Positions 53,591 through 62,431 of a DNA stretch of 64,000 nucleotides are shown one piece after another. Origin of the DNA: Bradyrhizobium forestalis (lineage in GTDB: Bacteria > Pseudomonadota > Alphaproteobacteria > Rhizobiales > Xanthobacteraceae). How positions within the stretch are numbered: position 1 is the first letter of the stretch; each line of letters starts with the position of its first letter. Position numbers and translations under genes: made by a program. The notes beneath the pieces are model-generated. The model was not told the origin of the DNA. It saw only the letters and a list, made by a program, of their open reading frames with translations, and did no database searches. The DNA lies in the NCBI RefSeq assembly GCF_002795245.1, contig NZ_PGVG01000041.1:1-64000 (forward strand). The letters run 5' to 3'.

Positions 53591-54562
53591 GTGTACCAGT
53601 ACATTCTCAAGCGACTCCTGTTGATGGTTCCGACGCTACTCGGCGCAGCGCTGCTCGTCTTCCTCCTGCTGCGGCTGGTGCCGGGCGACGTCTGTGTGCT
53701 GCGCATGACGGGTGGAGCCGGCTACGTCGATCCCAAGGCAATCACTCTCTGCCGCGCCGAGCTCGGCCTTGATCGCTCCTATGCCGTGCAGTTCCTGACC
53801 TTCATCTGGGACTTCGTCCGGTTCGACTTCGGCAAGTCGATGTGGACCGGACGCCCGATCCTGGAAGAGGTCGGGCTCCGCTTCGAACTGTCGCTGCAGA
53901 TCGCGATCATGGCCACGCTCACCGCGATCATTCTCGCCATTCCGCTCGGCACGATCTCGGCCGTCAAGCAGAACACCTGGATCGACTACGTGGTGCGCGG
54001 CTTCAGCATCGCCGGTATCGCGATGCCCTCCTTCTGGCTCGGCGTGCTGATCATCCTCGGCCTGCTGATCACAAGCAAGGCGCTGTTCGGAAGTCCGTGG
54101 ATGCCGCCGATCAAGTATGTGCCGATCTGGGTCGACCCGCTGTACAACCTGAGCATGACCATCTTTCCGGCGCTCGCAACCGGCTACCGTTACTCCGCTG
54201 TTGCGACACGTATGACCCGGTCGGCGCTGCTCGAAGTGCTGCGCGAGGACTACGTCCGAACGGCGCGCGCCAAGGGGCTCGTCCAGAAACTCATCATCCG
54301 GCGACATGCGCTCGGAAACGCGCTGCTGCCGGTGGTCACGATCATCGGCATTGAATTCGCGTTCCTGATGGGCGGCCTCGTGGTCACCGAGCAGGTGTTC
54401 AACCTCAACGGGCTCGGCAGGCTGTTTGTCGCTTCCGTGACCAATCACGACTACACGATGACCCAGGCGCTGGTCATGCTGGTGGCGACAATATTCGTCG
54501 TGACCAACTTTGTGGTGGACATCATCTACGCGTGGCTCGACCCGCGGATTCGGTACAAATGA
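53591..54562 (+). CDS. ABC transporter permease (DppB/OppB type)
   Basis: A 323-residue permease with six membrane segments: YILKRLLLMVPTLLGAALLVFLLLRLVPGD at the N-terminus and the EAA loop REDYVRTARAKGLVQKLIIRRHALGNALLPV. Ends with FVVDIIYAWLDPRIRYK, the standard DppB tail. The LRMTGGAG... insertion after PGD is longer than in most members. Start is GTG at 53591, about 100 bases after the binding-protein gene. Confidence 0.92.
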   Translation: MYQYILKRLLLMVPTLLGAALLVFLLLRLVPGDVCVLRMTGGAGYVDPKAITLCRAELGLDRSYAVQFLTFIWDFVRFDFGKSMWTGRPILEEVGLRFELSLQIAIMATLTAIILAIPLGTISAVKQNTWIDYVVRGFSIAGIAMPSFWLGVLIILGLLITSKALFGSPWMPPIKYVPIWVDPLYNLSMTIFPALATGYRYSAVATRMTRSALLEVLREDYVRTARAKGLVQKLIIRRHALGNALLPVVTIIGIEFAFLMGGLVVTEQVFNLNGLGRLFVASVTNHDYTMTQALVMLVATIFVVTNFVVDIIYAWLDPRIRYK

Positions 54563-54584
54563 TGGCTGGAATCAGAGGCTGCGC

Positions 54585-55487
54585 ATGACTCTCGCTGCTA
54601 ACCTCGGGACGAAAGTCGAGCTGGCGGACAAGCCGAAGCTGCGGAGCAGGCTTTCCGCCGTTGGCCGGTTCGCACGCCGCAATCCGTTGGGTGCCGCCGG
54701 CGGCGTGGTCATCATCGTCATGGTGCTGGTTGCGGTGCTCGCGGATTTCATCGCCCCTTACAACCCGGTCGCCAACGCGTTCGACCGCATGCACGAGCCG
54801 CCGGGCTTGGAGAACTGGCTCGGCACGGATCAATACGGACGCGACGTGTTCTCGCGCATCGTCTACGGCGCGCGCACTGCCCTGCTCGTCGGATTTGCGT
54901 CGTCGTTCGTTGGCGCCGCCTTCGGCCTTGTGCTCGGGGTCGCCAGCGCCTACTTCGGCGGCAAGATCGATCTGATCTTCCAGCGCATCCTCGATATATT
55001 CATGGCGTTCCCGCTGATAATCCTGGCGCTCGCCGTGATCGCGATCTTCGGAACCGGGGCTCAGAACGTGATCATCGCGATCACCATACCGTTCATCCCG
55101 CGCTGCGCCCGCGTCGTCCGTTCGAGTGCGCTGGCGATCCGCGAGCTTCCCTACATCGACGCCGCCCGCGCCAACGGCTTCAGCCATGCCCGCATCATCC
55201 TGCGGCACATGATTCCGAATGTCATGGCACCGTTTCTCATTATGATCACCGCCTTTGTAGGTCAGGCGATCCTGCTCGAAGCATCGCTTTCCTATCTTGG
55301 TCTCGGAGTTCAGGAGCCGACGCCGGCATGGGGGCTGATGCTTCAAGGCGGCGCCGAGGAATACGCCGAAAGCGCGCCCTGGATAGCGATCTTTCCGGGC
55401 ATCGCCATCAGTCTCGCGGTGTTCGGCTTCAGCCTGTTCGGCGATGCGGTCCGGGACGAGTTCGATCCCAAGCTGCGGTCCCGATAA
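54585..55487 (+). CDS. ABC transporter permease (DppC/OppC type)
   Basis: A 300-residue permease with DppC features: ARRNPLGAAGGVVIIVMVLVAVLADFIAPYNP, LGTDQYGRDVFSRIVYGARTALLVGF, EAA loop ELPYIDAARANGFSHARIILRHMIPNV and the C-terminal LRDEFDPKLR-type tail (VRDEFDPKLRSR). ATG at 54585, 22 bases after the DppB-type stop, gives the right N-terminus. It is the last gene of the operon; the following 238 bases up to the second radC tail contain no gene. Confidence 0.92.
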   Translation: MTLAANLGTKVELADKPKLRSRLSAVGRFARRNPLGAAGGVVIIVMVLVAVLADFIAPYNPVANAFDRMHEPPGLENWLGTDQYGRDVFSRIVYGARTALLVGFASSFVGAAFGLVLGVASAYFGGKIDLIFQRILDIFMAFPLIILALAVIAIFGTGAQNVIIAITIPFIPRCARVVRSSALAIRELPYIDAARANGFSHARIILRHMIPNVMAPFLIMITAFVGQAILLEASLSYLGLGVQEPTPAWGLMLQGGAEEYAESAPWIAIFPGIAISLAVFGFSLFGDAVRDEFDPKLRSR

Positions 55488-55724
55488 GCCGCCGAAGCCC
55501 TTCTCCGACCTCGGATGACGTATGTAGAATGTCCGCTCTTGAGGCGGATAGCCGACGTGCGCACGTGATCACGCGTGATGGAAATGCTCCGTATGAGAGC
55601 TGCTGTGTTGCGCCGTGATGATCACAAACAGTCACCAAATACAGTCCCCTCTCCACGTCCCCTGCTCGCACTAAGACGACTGAAATGATTTCATGTTCAA
55701 CACGTTGCGCGGCGCCATAGCTTC

Positions 55725-55886
55725 ATGCACAACCATCCCTCAGGCGATCCCTCGCCGTCGCAGGCCGACATCCAGATGACGAAGGCGATCATCGACATCG
55801 CAAAACCGCTCGGGATTGCCGTGCACGACCACATCATCGTCGGCAGAAGCGGGCATGCAAGCCTGCGCGGGATGCGGCTGATCTAG
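55725..55886 (+). pseudogene. Displaced 3' end of radC (right direct repeat)
   Basis: Encodes MHNHPSGDPSPSQADIQMTK, then AIIDIAKPLGIAVHDHIIVG and RSGHASLRGMRLI before a TAG stop: the last third of the RadC JAB domain and no upstream part. The junction at 55726 is sharp, with identity to 49146 beginning exactly at TGCACAACC. The last 49 bases differ from the intact gene, as expected if this is the original chromosomal 3' end and the intact copy carries a replacement end supplied by the inserted segment. Confidence 0.9.
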
Positions 55887-55892
55887 GGCAAA

Positions 55893-56597
55893 TCAGAACG
55901 CCTGGTTCTTGGCGGCTTTCAAGTGGTCTTCTGCGGCTGTGATGCCGGCGAATGCCTTGAGCGTCAGAGCGGTCGGTTGCGGCTTCCATGCAGCGACCAG
56001 CCTTTCTGCATTCTCGAGTTCCGGCTTGGACAACAGGCTGGCCATCTCGTTGACATTCTTGGCCGGCGCCACCTTCGAGAGTTTGAAATAGGCATACGAC
56101 AGGGACAGATCCCTCGGCGTGCCCTTTCCTGCAGAATACGCACGGGACAGGCTGAACAGGGCGGCAGGAAGTCCCTGATCGCCTGCCAGCTTCCACCATT
56201 TCAGCGCTTCTTCTGAATTCCCTTGTCGGTCATACATGAGAGCGACGTCGTGCTGGGCGCGCGCATATCCCGCTTTGGCAGAAACGAGCTTGTATTTCAG
56301 CGCTTGATCCGAGTCAGTTGCGACGACGCCCGCGCCTTGCCCGTCATAATAACAACCGAGCTTGTAGGCCCCCAACGGATCGTTGGCCGCGGCCGATTTC
56401 TGAAACCACTCGAATGCCTGGCTGCGATCCTGCTGCGTGCCGATACCGTTATTATACATCATGCCGACATGATATTGGGCCTCGGCATCTCCGCGATTGG
56501 CCAGTGTCACCATCGCATTGAAGGTGCCCGCGTCATTCGCACTGGCGGGCATCGCGAAAAATAGAAGGCACGAGAAAGCCAGGGCAACGAATTTCAT
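55893..56597 (-). CDS. Sel1-repeat (SLR) secreted protein
   Basis: A 234-residue protein with a signal peptide (about 1-22, ending PASAND) and four or so Sel1-like repeats of 36 residues: GDAEAQYHVGMMYNNGIGTQ, NDPLGAYKLGCYYDGQGAGV, GYARAQHDVALMYDRQGNSE, and GLPAALFSLSRAYSAGKGTP. The pattern is an alpha-helical scaffold used in protein-protein binding, often in the periplasm. ATG at 56597 starts the signal peptide. Convergent to the displaced radC tail. Function unknown. Confidence 0.82.
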   Translation of the reverse strand: MKFVALAFSCLLFFAMPASANDAGTFNAMVTLANRGDAEAQYHVGMMYNNGIGTQQDRSQAFEWFQKSAAANDPLGAYKLGCYYDGQGAGVVATDSDQALKYKLVSAKAGYARAQHDVALMYDRQGNSEEALKWWKLAGDQGLPAALFSLSRAYSAGKGTPRDLSLSYAYFKLSKVAPAKNVNEMASLLSKPELENAERLVAAWKPQPTALTLKAFAGITAAEDHLKAAKNQAF

Positions 56598-56715
56598 ATC
56601 AAAGCCCGATCGAGTTTGAACCATTCCGTCTTGGTCGCTCAAGACGCAAGAAAAGTTCGAAGTTCGGGAAAAACCCCGAAATCAGCGGGTTTTTGGCCTG
56701 TACGAGCCCGTCCGA

Positions 56716-57090
56716 TCAGGGCTCCACCCAGCGCTGCACCGCTTCGACCGTGTCGGCAGGCGTGGTGTTGAAGCAGATCGCGGCATTCGGCGCCAGGCGA
56801 TGGACGAGGTTCAGCACCTTCTCGAACAGCAGCAGGTGCTCCCTGGGCTCGCGCAGGCCGGCGCCGATCACGATGCAGTCGAAGCGCTCGTCGCGCAAGG
56901 CCGCCGTGACCCCGGCTTCGGCCGTGGCATCGAGATCGACCAGGCAGCTCGTGACCTCGAAGCCGAGATCGCGCAGGCGCAACAGCTGCGCCTCGATGTA
57001 GTCGCGCACGAGCTCCGGCGTCAGCTGCGGAGATGCGCTGTAGTCCGCGTTGCCGGGCTCGATGCCGATCGCGAGGACGCGCTTGGCCAT
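56716..57090 (-). CDS. Conserved hypothetical protein, 124 residues
   Basis: A soluble alpha/beta protein: MAKRVLAIGIEPGNADYSAS at the start, ...LRDLGFEVTSCLVDLDATAE, then FDCIVIGAGLREPREHLLLF. The layout (strand, then helix, strand, helix with IVIGAGL) is a flavodoxin/response-regulator-like fold. I do not recognise a named family; proteins of this shape occur in rhizobia and cyanobacteria without assigned function. Start ATG at 57090, AAGGAG upstream on the minus strand. Confidence 0.7.
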   Translation of the reverse strand: MAKRVLAIGIEPGNADYSASPQLTPELVRDYIEAQLLRLRDLGFEVTSCLVDLDATAEAGVTAALRDERFDCIVIGAGLREPREHLLLFEKVLNLVHRLAPNAAICFNTTPADTVEAVQRWVEP

Positions 57091-57338
57091 GCAGGAACTC
57101 CTTGCCGGACCGTCTCGCCTTGTTAACGGATGGACGGCGGCGCCGGTTCCCTGAACGGTGCGTTCCTCGATTCTACCAATGATTTCATGCCAACGCTGTA
57201 AGCCATTTCACATGCACCGGATCGGCGGACTGCCAGATTTTCGACAGATCACGCTGCAGTCACGCGTCGATCACGGCAGCCGGTTCACTTTGGCTTGCAC
57301 GGAGACTCGATAATTCATTCAATTTGCGGGAGCGGAAA

Positions 57339-58733
57339 ATGATCTCATTCGAGAGCTTGAAAAGCGAATATGAGCGGAATTGGGCCAGTCTCGAAATCCG
57401 AGCGGGACGCCTCGCCGAGGCGAATGCCGTCGCCCGCAAGGCCCTCAACAGCAAGGCGACCTATCAGCAGATCGAGCGGCTGACGGGCGTTCCCTGGCCT
57501 TTTGCCGCGCTCTGCCACTACCGCGAGTCCAACTTCGATTTCGACACCTATCTCGGCAACGGCGAGTCGCTTCACCGCGTGACGACCATCGTTCCGAAAG
57601 GGCGCGGCCCGTTTGCCACCTTCGTGGACGGCGCCGTGGACGCGTTCAGAATCCAGAACTTCATTGGCGCGCACGATTGGGGTATCGCGCGGATGCTGTT
57701 CCGGCTCGAGGCCTTCAACGGCTTCGGCTATCACGCCAAGGGCGTCAATTCGCCCTATCTCTATGGCGGCTCGACCCTGTACGGCCCGCCCGAGGCAAGA
57801 GCCGGAAAATTCGTCCGCGACCATGTGTTCGACTCCAATCACGTCGATTCCCAGCTCGGTACGGCGGTGATCCTGCATGCGATGATGGCGCTCGATTCCT
57901 CGATCACGCTCGATGGCGGTCCGCAATTCGCCGGCCGCACCGAGCCCGAGGACGATGCGGCCTCGACGGTCATTCTCATGCAGCAGGCGCTCAACAAGCT
58001 CGGCGCCAATCCGCCGCTCGCCGAGGACGGCATCAGCGGACCGAAGACCAGGGCCGCCGTCTCGCTGTTTCAGCAACAGAACGGTTTGAGGGATACCGGG
58101 CTGCTCGATGCCGCCACGGTCGCCGCGATCACGCGCGCGATGCAGCAGCCGGGCGCGGCCGCGCAGAACGGCGATCTTTCCCAGATCCTGAAGCGGCTGG
58201 AGGACCTCGCGCAATTGCTGCGACCGTCAGCCGGCGGCACGACGCTGCCAGCGATCGTGCCGGGCAACACATTGCCTGCCACCAACGATCCGGTGAGCAT
58301 ATTCGAACGGCTTTTCGCCCTCATCAACAAGACGGCGCCCATGCCAGGACCGGTCACCCCGACGAGCCCCGCCCCGGTCGATCAGCTGAAGCAGGTCGTC
58401 GACCTGCTCAGCACCCTGCTCAACAACGGCGGCGGCAAGCCCATGCTCGGCCAGGTCAACGGCGCGCTCGGCGAGACCATCGGCAAGCTGCTCGACGGCA
58501 AGAAAACCGCGCTCGGTATCGGCGGCTCGGTGCTCACCGCGCTGCTCTCGTCGGTGACGGCAAGCCCCAATGCGAGCGGCATTGCCGGACTGCTCGGGAC
58601 GATCGTGTCGGCCGTGCCCGGCCTTGGCCAGTTCGCGATGCCGATCTCGCTCGCGCTCACCGTCTGGGGCGTGCTCGGCAAGATGGAGAAATGGGCGCAA
58701 GGCACCGCGCCGCCGCCGAAGGTGACGACGTAG
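57339..58733 (+). CDS. Lysozyme-like plus peptidoglycan-binding-domain protein
   Basis: A 464-residue protein with no signal peptide. The N-terminal 180 residues contain WPFAALCHYRESNFDFDTYLGNGESL, then FRLEAFNGFGYHAKGVNSPYLYGGSTLY, which I recognise as the phage/rhizobial lysozyme-like (COG5526-type) domain with a plausible catalytic Glu in YRESN. A peptidoglycan-binding repeat follows (QQALNKLGANPPLAEDGISG, then KTRAAVSLFQQQNGLRDTG). The last 160 residues are low-complexity with possible membrane helices. This could be a phage- or gene-transfer-agent-type muralytic protein. ATG at 57339 has GGGAGCGG upstream. Confidence 0.8.
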   Translation: MISFESLKSEYERNWASLEIRAGRLAEANAVARKALNSKATYQQIERLTGVPWPFAALCHYRESNFDFDTYLGNGESLHRVTTIVPKGRGPFATFVDGAVDAFRIQNFIGAHDWGIARMLFRLEAFNGFGYHAKGVNSPYLYGGSTLYGPPEARAGKFVRDHVFDSNHVDSQLGTAVILHAMMALDSSITLDGGPQFAGRTEPEDDAASTVILMQQALNKLGANPPLAEDGISGPKTRAAVSLFQQQNGLRDTGLLDAATVAAITRAMQQPGAAAQNGDLSQILKRLEDLAQLLRPSAGGTTLPAIVPGNTLPATNDPVSIFERLFALINKTAPMPGPVTPTSPAPVDQLKQVVDLLSTLLNNGGGKPMLGQVNGALGETIGKLLDGKKTALGIGGSVLTALLSSVTASPNASGIAGLLGTIVSAVPGLGQFAMPISLALTVWGVLGKMEKWAQGTAPPPKVTT

Positions 58734-58776
58734 TGCGATGAGATGAGGCTCGGGGTGCTTCTCCGGAGCAGGTGCA

Positions 58777-58900
58777 CTCCCTCCCCCGCTTGCGGGGGAG
58801 GGCTGGGGAGAGGGTGTCTCCACAACGGGACAACCCCCAAGAGGAGAGACCCCTCACCCGGCGCTTCGCGCCGACCTCTCCCGCAAGCGGGAGAGGTGAC
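58777..58900. repeat. Palindromic repeat, CTCCCCCGC/GCGGGGGAG type
   Basis: Two hairpins (CTCCCCCGCTTGCGGGGGAG and CTCTCCCGCAAGCGGGAGAG) in opposite orientation flank a core with CCTCACCCGGCGCTTCGCGC. It lies just after the lysozyme-like gene stop. A related element occurs at 62262-62396. Confidence 0.8.
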
Positions 58901-58919
58901 GGAGCCGCACTGCCAGCGC

Positions 58920-59612
58920 CTACTGGCGCAGCATGATCAGGGGATCGGCGGTGTCGGGGACGCGGCGCCACTGGGCGCTGTCGTCGGCCTCGAATTGCCA
59001 GGCTTCGCCTGATTTCGACATCAGGATGATCTGGCCGCGCTCGAGCCGCCATTGCGTCGGGTTGAACTGCGCGATCGTCGCGTCGCATTTCGGCTTGAGG
59101 AAGACCTGGAAATTATCCGGGCTCGCTTCGGTGTTGGTCAGCGTCAGCCCGCAGATCGGCTGGCCGTTGCCGCGCACCATCGACCAGTCGCCGATCATCT
59201 GGTCCATCGATTTGGCCATCGAACGCGCGGCGGCGAGATCCTGCAGGATGTAGACGCCCTCGCCCTGGCGCAGGCCCTCGAAGATGCCGGCCTCGACCTC
59301 GGTGAAGTCGATCACGGCTTCGCCGGTCGTATCCTGCAGGCGGACGATGTCGAGGCCCCTCACGCTCCAGGCGACGATGTCCTTGGTGAAGGGCAGCGCG
59401 GTCTTGCAGGCCGGCTCCAGCTCCAGCTTGAAACCCTGGCCTGCGGCATCAGCCTTGAGCGTGACGACGCAGGTCTTGCTGCGCTCCGTGGTCGAGAGCT
59501 CCCACTGTCCGGGCATCGACTTCTTCAGGGTCGTGGCATCCTGCGCATGCACGATGCCGATCGCGGCCAAGCAGGCCGCGACGGCGAATGCAACGGCCCG
59601 AAGAACGTTCAT
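58920..59612 (-). CDS. AprI/Inh-type metalloprotease-inhibitor-like secreted protein, two domains
   Basis: A 230-residue protein with a signal peptide (about 1-23, ending VHAQ) and two copies of an AprI/Inh-like eight-stranded barrel: PGQWELSTTERSKTCVVTLK with ELEPACKTALPFTKDIVAWSV, and GDWSMVRGNGQPICGLTLTN with FLKPKCDATIAQFNPTQWRLE. Each domain has the two cysteines of the family. AprI-type proteins inhibit secreted serralysin metalloproteases; two-domain forms are less common. It starts one base inside the stop of the 2-hydroxyacid dehydrogenase gene (TGATG), so it is cotranscribed with a transporter operon for reasons that are not clear. Confidence 0.8.
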   Translation of the reverse strand: MNVLRAVAFAVAACLAAIGIVHAQDATTLKKSMPGQWELSTTERSKTCVVTLKADAAGQGFKLELEPACKTALPFTKDIVAWSVRGLDIVRLQDTTGEAVIDFTEVEAGIFEGLRQGEGVYILQDLAAARSMAKSMDQMIGDWSMVRGNGQPICGLTLTNTEASPDNFQVFLKPKCDATIAQFNPTQWRLERGQIILMSKSGEAWQFEADDSAQWRRVPDTADPLIMLRQ

Positions 59613-60601
59613 CAGCGCCCCTTGACCGGCGTTTCCGCAACCGGCGTCAACGGCGCCTTGCCGGCGAACCAGGACTTGAGGTTATCGACGACGAGCTGGT
59701 CCATCGCGTTGCGCGTCACCACCGAGGCCGAGCCGATATGCGGCAGCAGCACGACGTTCTGCATCGACTTGAGCTCGTCGGGCACGTTCGGCTCGGCCGC
59801 GAACACGTCGAGGCCGGCGGCGAGAATGGTGCCTGACTTCAGCGCCTGGACCAGGGCGGGCTCGTCGACGACGGAGCCGCGCGCCACGTTGATCAGCACG
59901 CCGCGCGGGCCGAGCGCCTTCAGCACCTCGGCATTGATCATCTTGTTGGTGGAGGCGCCGCCCGGCACGATCACCATCAGCGTGTCCACCGCCTTCGCCA
60001 TCTCGATCAGGTCGGGATAGTGCTTGTAGGAAACGTCCTTGGACGGATTGCGCGAGTGGTAGACCACCGGCACCAGCGAGGCATCGAGCCGGCGCGCGAT
60101 GGCCTGGCCGATCCGGCCCATGCCGACGATTCCGACCTTGCGGTCGCGCAGCGAGCCGACGCTGAGCGGATAGTTCTGCGTCTGCCAGAGCCCGGAGCGG
60201 ACGTAACGGTCGGCCTTGATGAATTCGCGCAAAGTGGAGATCAGAAGGCCCATCGCGACGTCGGCGACCTCCTCGGTCAGCACGTCGGGCGTGTTGGTGA
60301 CGATGATGTTGTGCTCGGCGGCGTATTTGGCGTCGACGTGGTCGTAGCCGACGCCGAAGCTCGCCACCATCTCCAGCTTCGGCAGCTGCGACAGCGAATC
60401 CCTGTCCGCACGCACGGTGTGATAGGTCACCGCGACGCCGCGGATCTTGTCACGGACCGCCGGCGTCAGCCGCTCGAGGTCGCCACGCGTCTCTGCCTTG
60501 TGCACGACGAAATGATCGGAAAAGCCGTTCTCGAGGATTGGCCGCACCGGCCCATAGATCAGAAGGTCGATCTTTTCGGACGAAATCGAACCGGTAGACA
60601 T
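59612..60601 (-). CDS. 2-hydroxyacid dehydrogenase (D-isomer specific, NAD-binding)
   Basis: A 329-residue dehydrogenase: Rossmann motif VGIVGMGRIGQAIARRL, catalytic Arg in LINVARGSVVDEPALV, catalytic Glu in LDVFAAEPNVP and catalytic His in LLPHIGSAS. Similar to glyoxylate/hydroxypyruvate reductases. It reduces 2-keto acids to D-2-hydroxy acids or the reverse. Its ATG overlaps the permease stop by one base and its stop overlaps the AprI-like start by one base (TGATG in both), so it is in the same transcript as the ABC transporter at 60601-63454, which may import its substrate or precursor. Confidence 0.92.
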   Translation of the reverse strand: MSTGSISSEKIDLLIYGPVRPILENGFSDHFVVHKAETRGDLERLTPAVRDKIRGVAVTYHTVRADRDSLSQLPKLEMVASFGVGYDHVDAKYAAEHNIIVTNTPDVLTEEVADVAMGLLISTLREFIKADRYVRSGLWQTQNYPLSVGSLRDRKVGIVGMGRIGQAIARRLDASLVPVVYHSRNPSKDVSYKHYPDLIEMAKAVDTLMVIVPGGASTNKMINAEVLKALGPRGVLINVARGSVVDEPALVQALKSGTILAAGLDVFAAEPNVPDELKSMQNVVLLPHIGSASVVTRNAMDQLVVDNLKSWFAGKAPLTPVAETPVKGR

Positions 60602-61419
60602 CAGCTTTCCTTTCCAAGCGCGCTCTCATGCCAGCGCCGTAAAACGAGGTGCGAAACTAGCGCCAGCACCCCATAGATGACAATCCCGGCCAGCGACAAC
60701 AAAAGCAGCGCTGCGAACATGCGGGGTATGTTCAAGCGATAGCCGGATTCGGCGATCCTGTAGGCGAGCCCGGAGCCGGCGCCGGCCGTTCCCGCCGCGA
60801 TCTCGGCCACGACCGCACCGATCAGCGACAGGCCACCGGCGATGCGCAGGCCGCCGAGGATATAGGGCAGCGCCGCAGGCAGCTTGAGAAAGCGCAGCGC
60901 TTGCAGTGGCGAGGCGCCGTAGAGCTGGAACAGGCCGGCGAGGTTGCGGTCCACCGAATTCAGCCCAAGCGTGGTGTTGGACAGCACCGGGAAGAAGGCG
61001 ACGATGAAGGCGCAGACCACGACCGCGGTCTGCTGCTCCAGATAGATCAGCAGCAGCGGCGCGATCGCGATGACCGGCGTCACCTGGAGGACGACGGCAT
61101 AGGGGAACAGTGAATATTCCACCCATTTCGACTGGTTGAACACCAGCGCCAGCGCGATGCCGCCGACGCTGGCGGCGACAAAACCTTCGAGCGTCGTCAG
61201 CAGCGTGGTGGCGAGCGATTGCGACAGCACCGCCCAATCCTTGATCAGCGTCAGGACGATGATCGACGGCGCCGGCAGCACGTAAGGCGGGATCTCCTTG
61301 ATGCGGACCACGAGTTCCCAGGCAAGAAGGCCGGCTGCGAACACGGTGACGGGCAACACGAAGCGCATCGCACGTTGCGCAGCTCGCGGTTGTGCGGTGG
61401 CGGCAGCTTGCGCGTTCAT
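60601..61419 (-). CDS. ABC transporter permease, SsuC/TauC type
   Basis: A 272-residue permease with six membrane segments; LLAWELVVRIKEIPPYVLPAPSIIV at the start and the EAA-like loop FQLYGASPLQALRFLKLPAALPYILGGLRIAGGLSLIGAVVAEI are characteristic of the nitrate/sulfonate/taurine (and HMP/pyrimidine) family. ATG at 61419 overlaps the ATPase stop by four bases. Substrate unknown; the binding protein at 62432 is NMT1/THI5-like. Confidence 0.9.
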   Translation of the reverse strand: MNAQAAATAQPRAAQRAMRFVLPVTVFAAGLLAWELVVRIKEIPPYVLPAPSIIVLTLIKDWAVLSQSLATTLLTTLEGFVAASVGGIALALVFNQSKWVEYSLFPYAVVLQVTPVIAIAPLLLIYLEQQTAVVVCAFIVAFFPVLSNTTLGLNSVDRNLAGLFQLYGASPLQALRFLKLPAALPYILGGLRIAGGLSLIGAVVAEIAAGTAGAGSGLAYRIAESGYRLNIPRMFAALLLLSLAGIVIYGVLALVSHLVLRRWHESALGKES

Positions 61420-62231
61420 AGCGTCGACTGCCCCGAATAGGACGGCGCCAGCGCGGCCGACACCCTGCGGCAATAATCGGAATAGGCGGCCGAGGTGCGA
61501 AACTCCTCGCCGCGCGGCTCGACCGTCTCGATGCGGATGTCGGCCTGGATACGGCCGGGCCGCGCCGTCATGACGACGACGCGCTGTGACAGGTAGACGG
61601 ATTCGAACACCGAATGGGTGACGAAGATGACGGTCTTGCGCAAGGACCGCCACAGCGTCAGCAGATCATTGTTGAGGCGGAAGCGCGTGATCTCGTCCAG
61701 CGCGGCGAACGGCTCGTCCATCAGGAGGATATCGGGATCGGTGACGAGGGCGCGCGCCAGCGACACCCGCATCTTCATGCCGCCGGAGAGCTCGCGCGGA
61801 AAGGCGTCGGCGAAATCGGCGAGCCCGACGCTGGCCAGCGCCTCCTCGGCACGCGCGCGCCCCTCCGCCTTCGGCACGCCCGCGAGCCTCAAGGGCAGCC
61901 GCACGTTCTCGCGCACGCTGGTCCAAGGCATCAGGGTCGGCTCCTGGAACACGAAGCCGATGCCGTGACCCGGCAGCACCTCGCCCTCGTGCCGCGCCAC
62001 CCGCACCGTGCCTGATGACGGCGCGCTGAGCTCCGCGATCAGCCGCAACACCGTCGACTTGCCGCAACCGGACGGTCCCAGCAGCGAGATGAACTCGCCC
62101 CTGCGGACAGTGAGATCGAACGGGCCGAGCGCCATGACGCCGCTGTCATAGGTCTTCGTCACGCCGCGCAGGCTGACGGCGAGAGCCGTCAGGCTGGCTT
62201 CGACGGTAGGTGGCGTTTTGCTCTCTACCAT
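61416..62231 (-). CDS. ABC transporter ATP-binding protein, SsuB/TauB type
   Basis: A 271-residue ATPase with Walker A GPSGCGKST, Q loop VFQEPTLMPWTSVRENV, signature LSGGMKMRVSLARAL, Walker B ILLMDEPFAALDEITR and H loop VTHSV. The wording MPWxSVxENVRLPL is that of the SsuB/TauB/ThiZ family. ATG at 62231; the signature residue GGMKMR (instead of GGMRQR) is a variant. About 200 bases, including a palindromic repeat, separate it from the binding-protein gene, so expression of the two may be uncoupled. Confidence 0.92.
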   Translation of the reverse strand: MVESKTPPTVEASLTALAVSLRGVTKTYDSGVMALGPFDLTVRRGEFISLLGPSGCGKSTVLRLIAELSAPSSGTVRVARHEGEVLPGHGIGFVFQEPTLMPWTSVRENVRLPLRLAGVPKAEGRARAEEALASVGLADFADAFPRELSGGMKMRVSLARALVTDPDILLMDEPFAALDEITRFRLNNDLLTLWRSLRKTVIFVTHSVFESVYLSQRVVVMTARPGRIQADIRIETVEPRGEEFRTSAAYSDYCRRVSAALAPSYSGQSTL

Positions 62232-62261
62232 AGACGGCGAGCTGCTGGGTTTCGGGCGCCC

Positions 62262-62396
62262 TTCACCTCTCCCCATCGGGGAGAGGTCGGCGCGCAGCGC
62301 CGGGTGAGGGGGCGCAGGTCCCACGAGGAAGCGTAACCCCTCACCCGCATCGTATCTTGCGATGCGATGCGACCTCTCCCTTCGGGAGAGGTGAAC
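62262..62396. repeat. Palindromic repeat, CTCTCCC/GGGAGAG type
   Basis: CACCTCTCCCCATCGGGGAG and CGACCTCTCCCTTCGGGAGA hairpins in opposite orientation flank a core with CAGCGCCGGGTGAGGGG and CCCCTCACCC. It is related to 58777-58900, and lies inside the transporter operon between the binding-protein and ATPase genes. Confidence 0.8.
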
Positions 62397-62431
62397 CACA
62401 CTGCCACACCTTGCTCTTGTGTCGGCATCGG

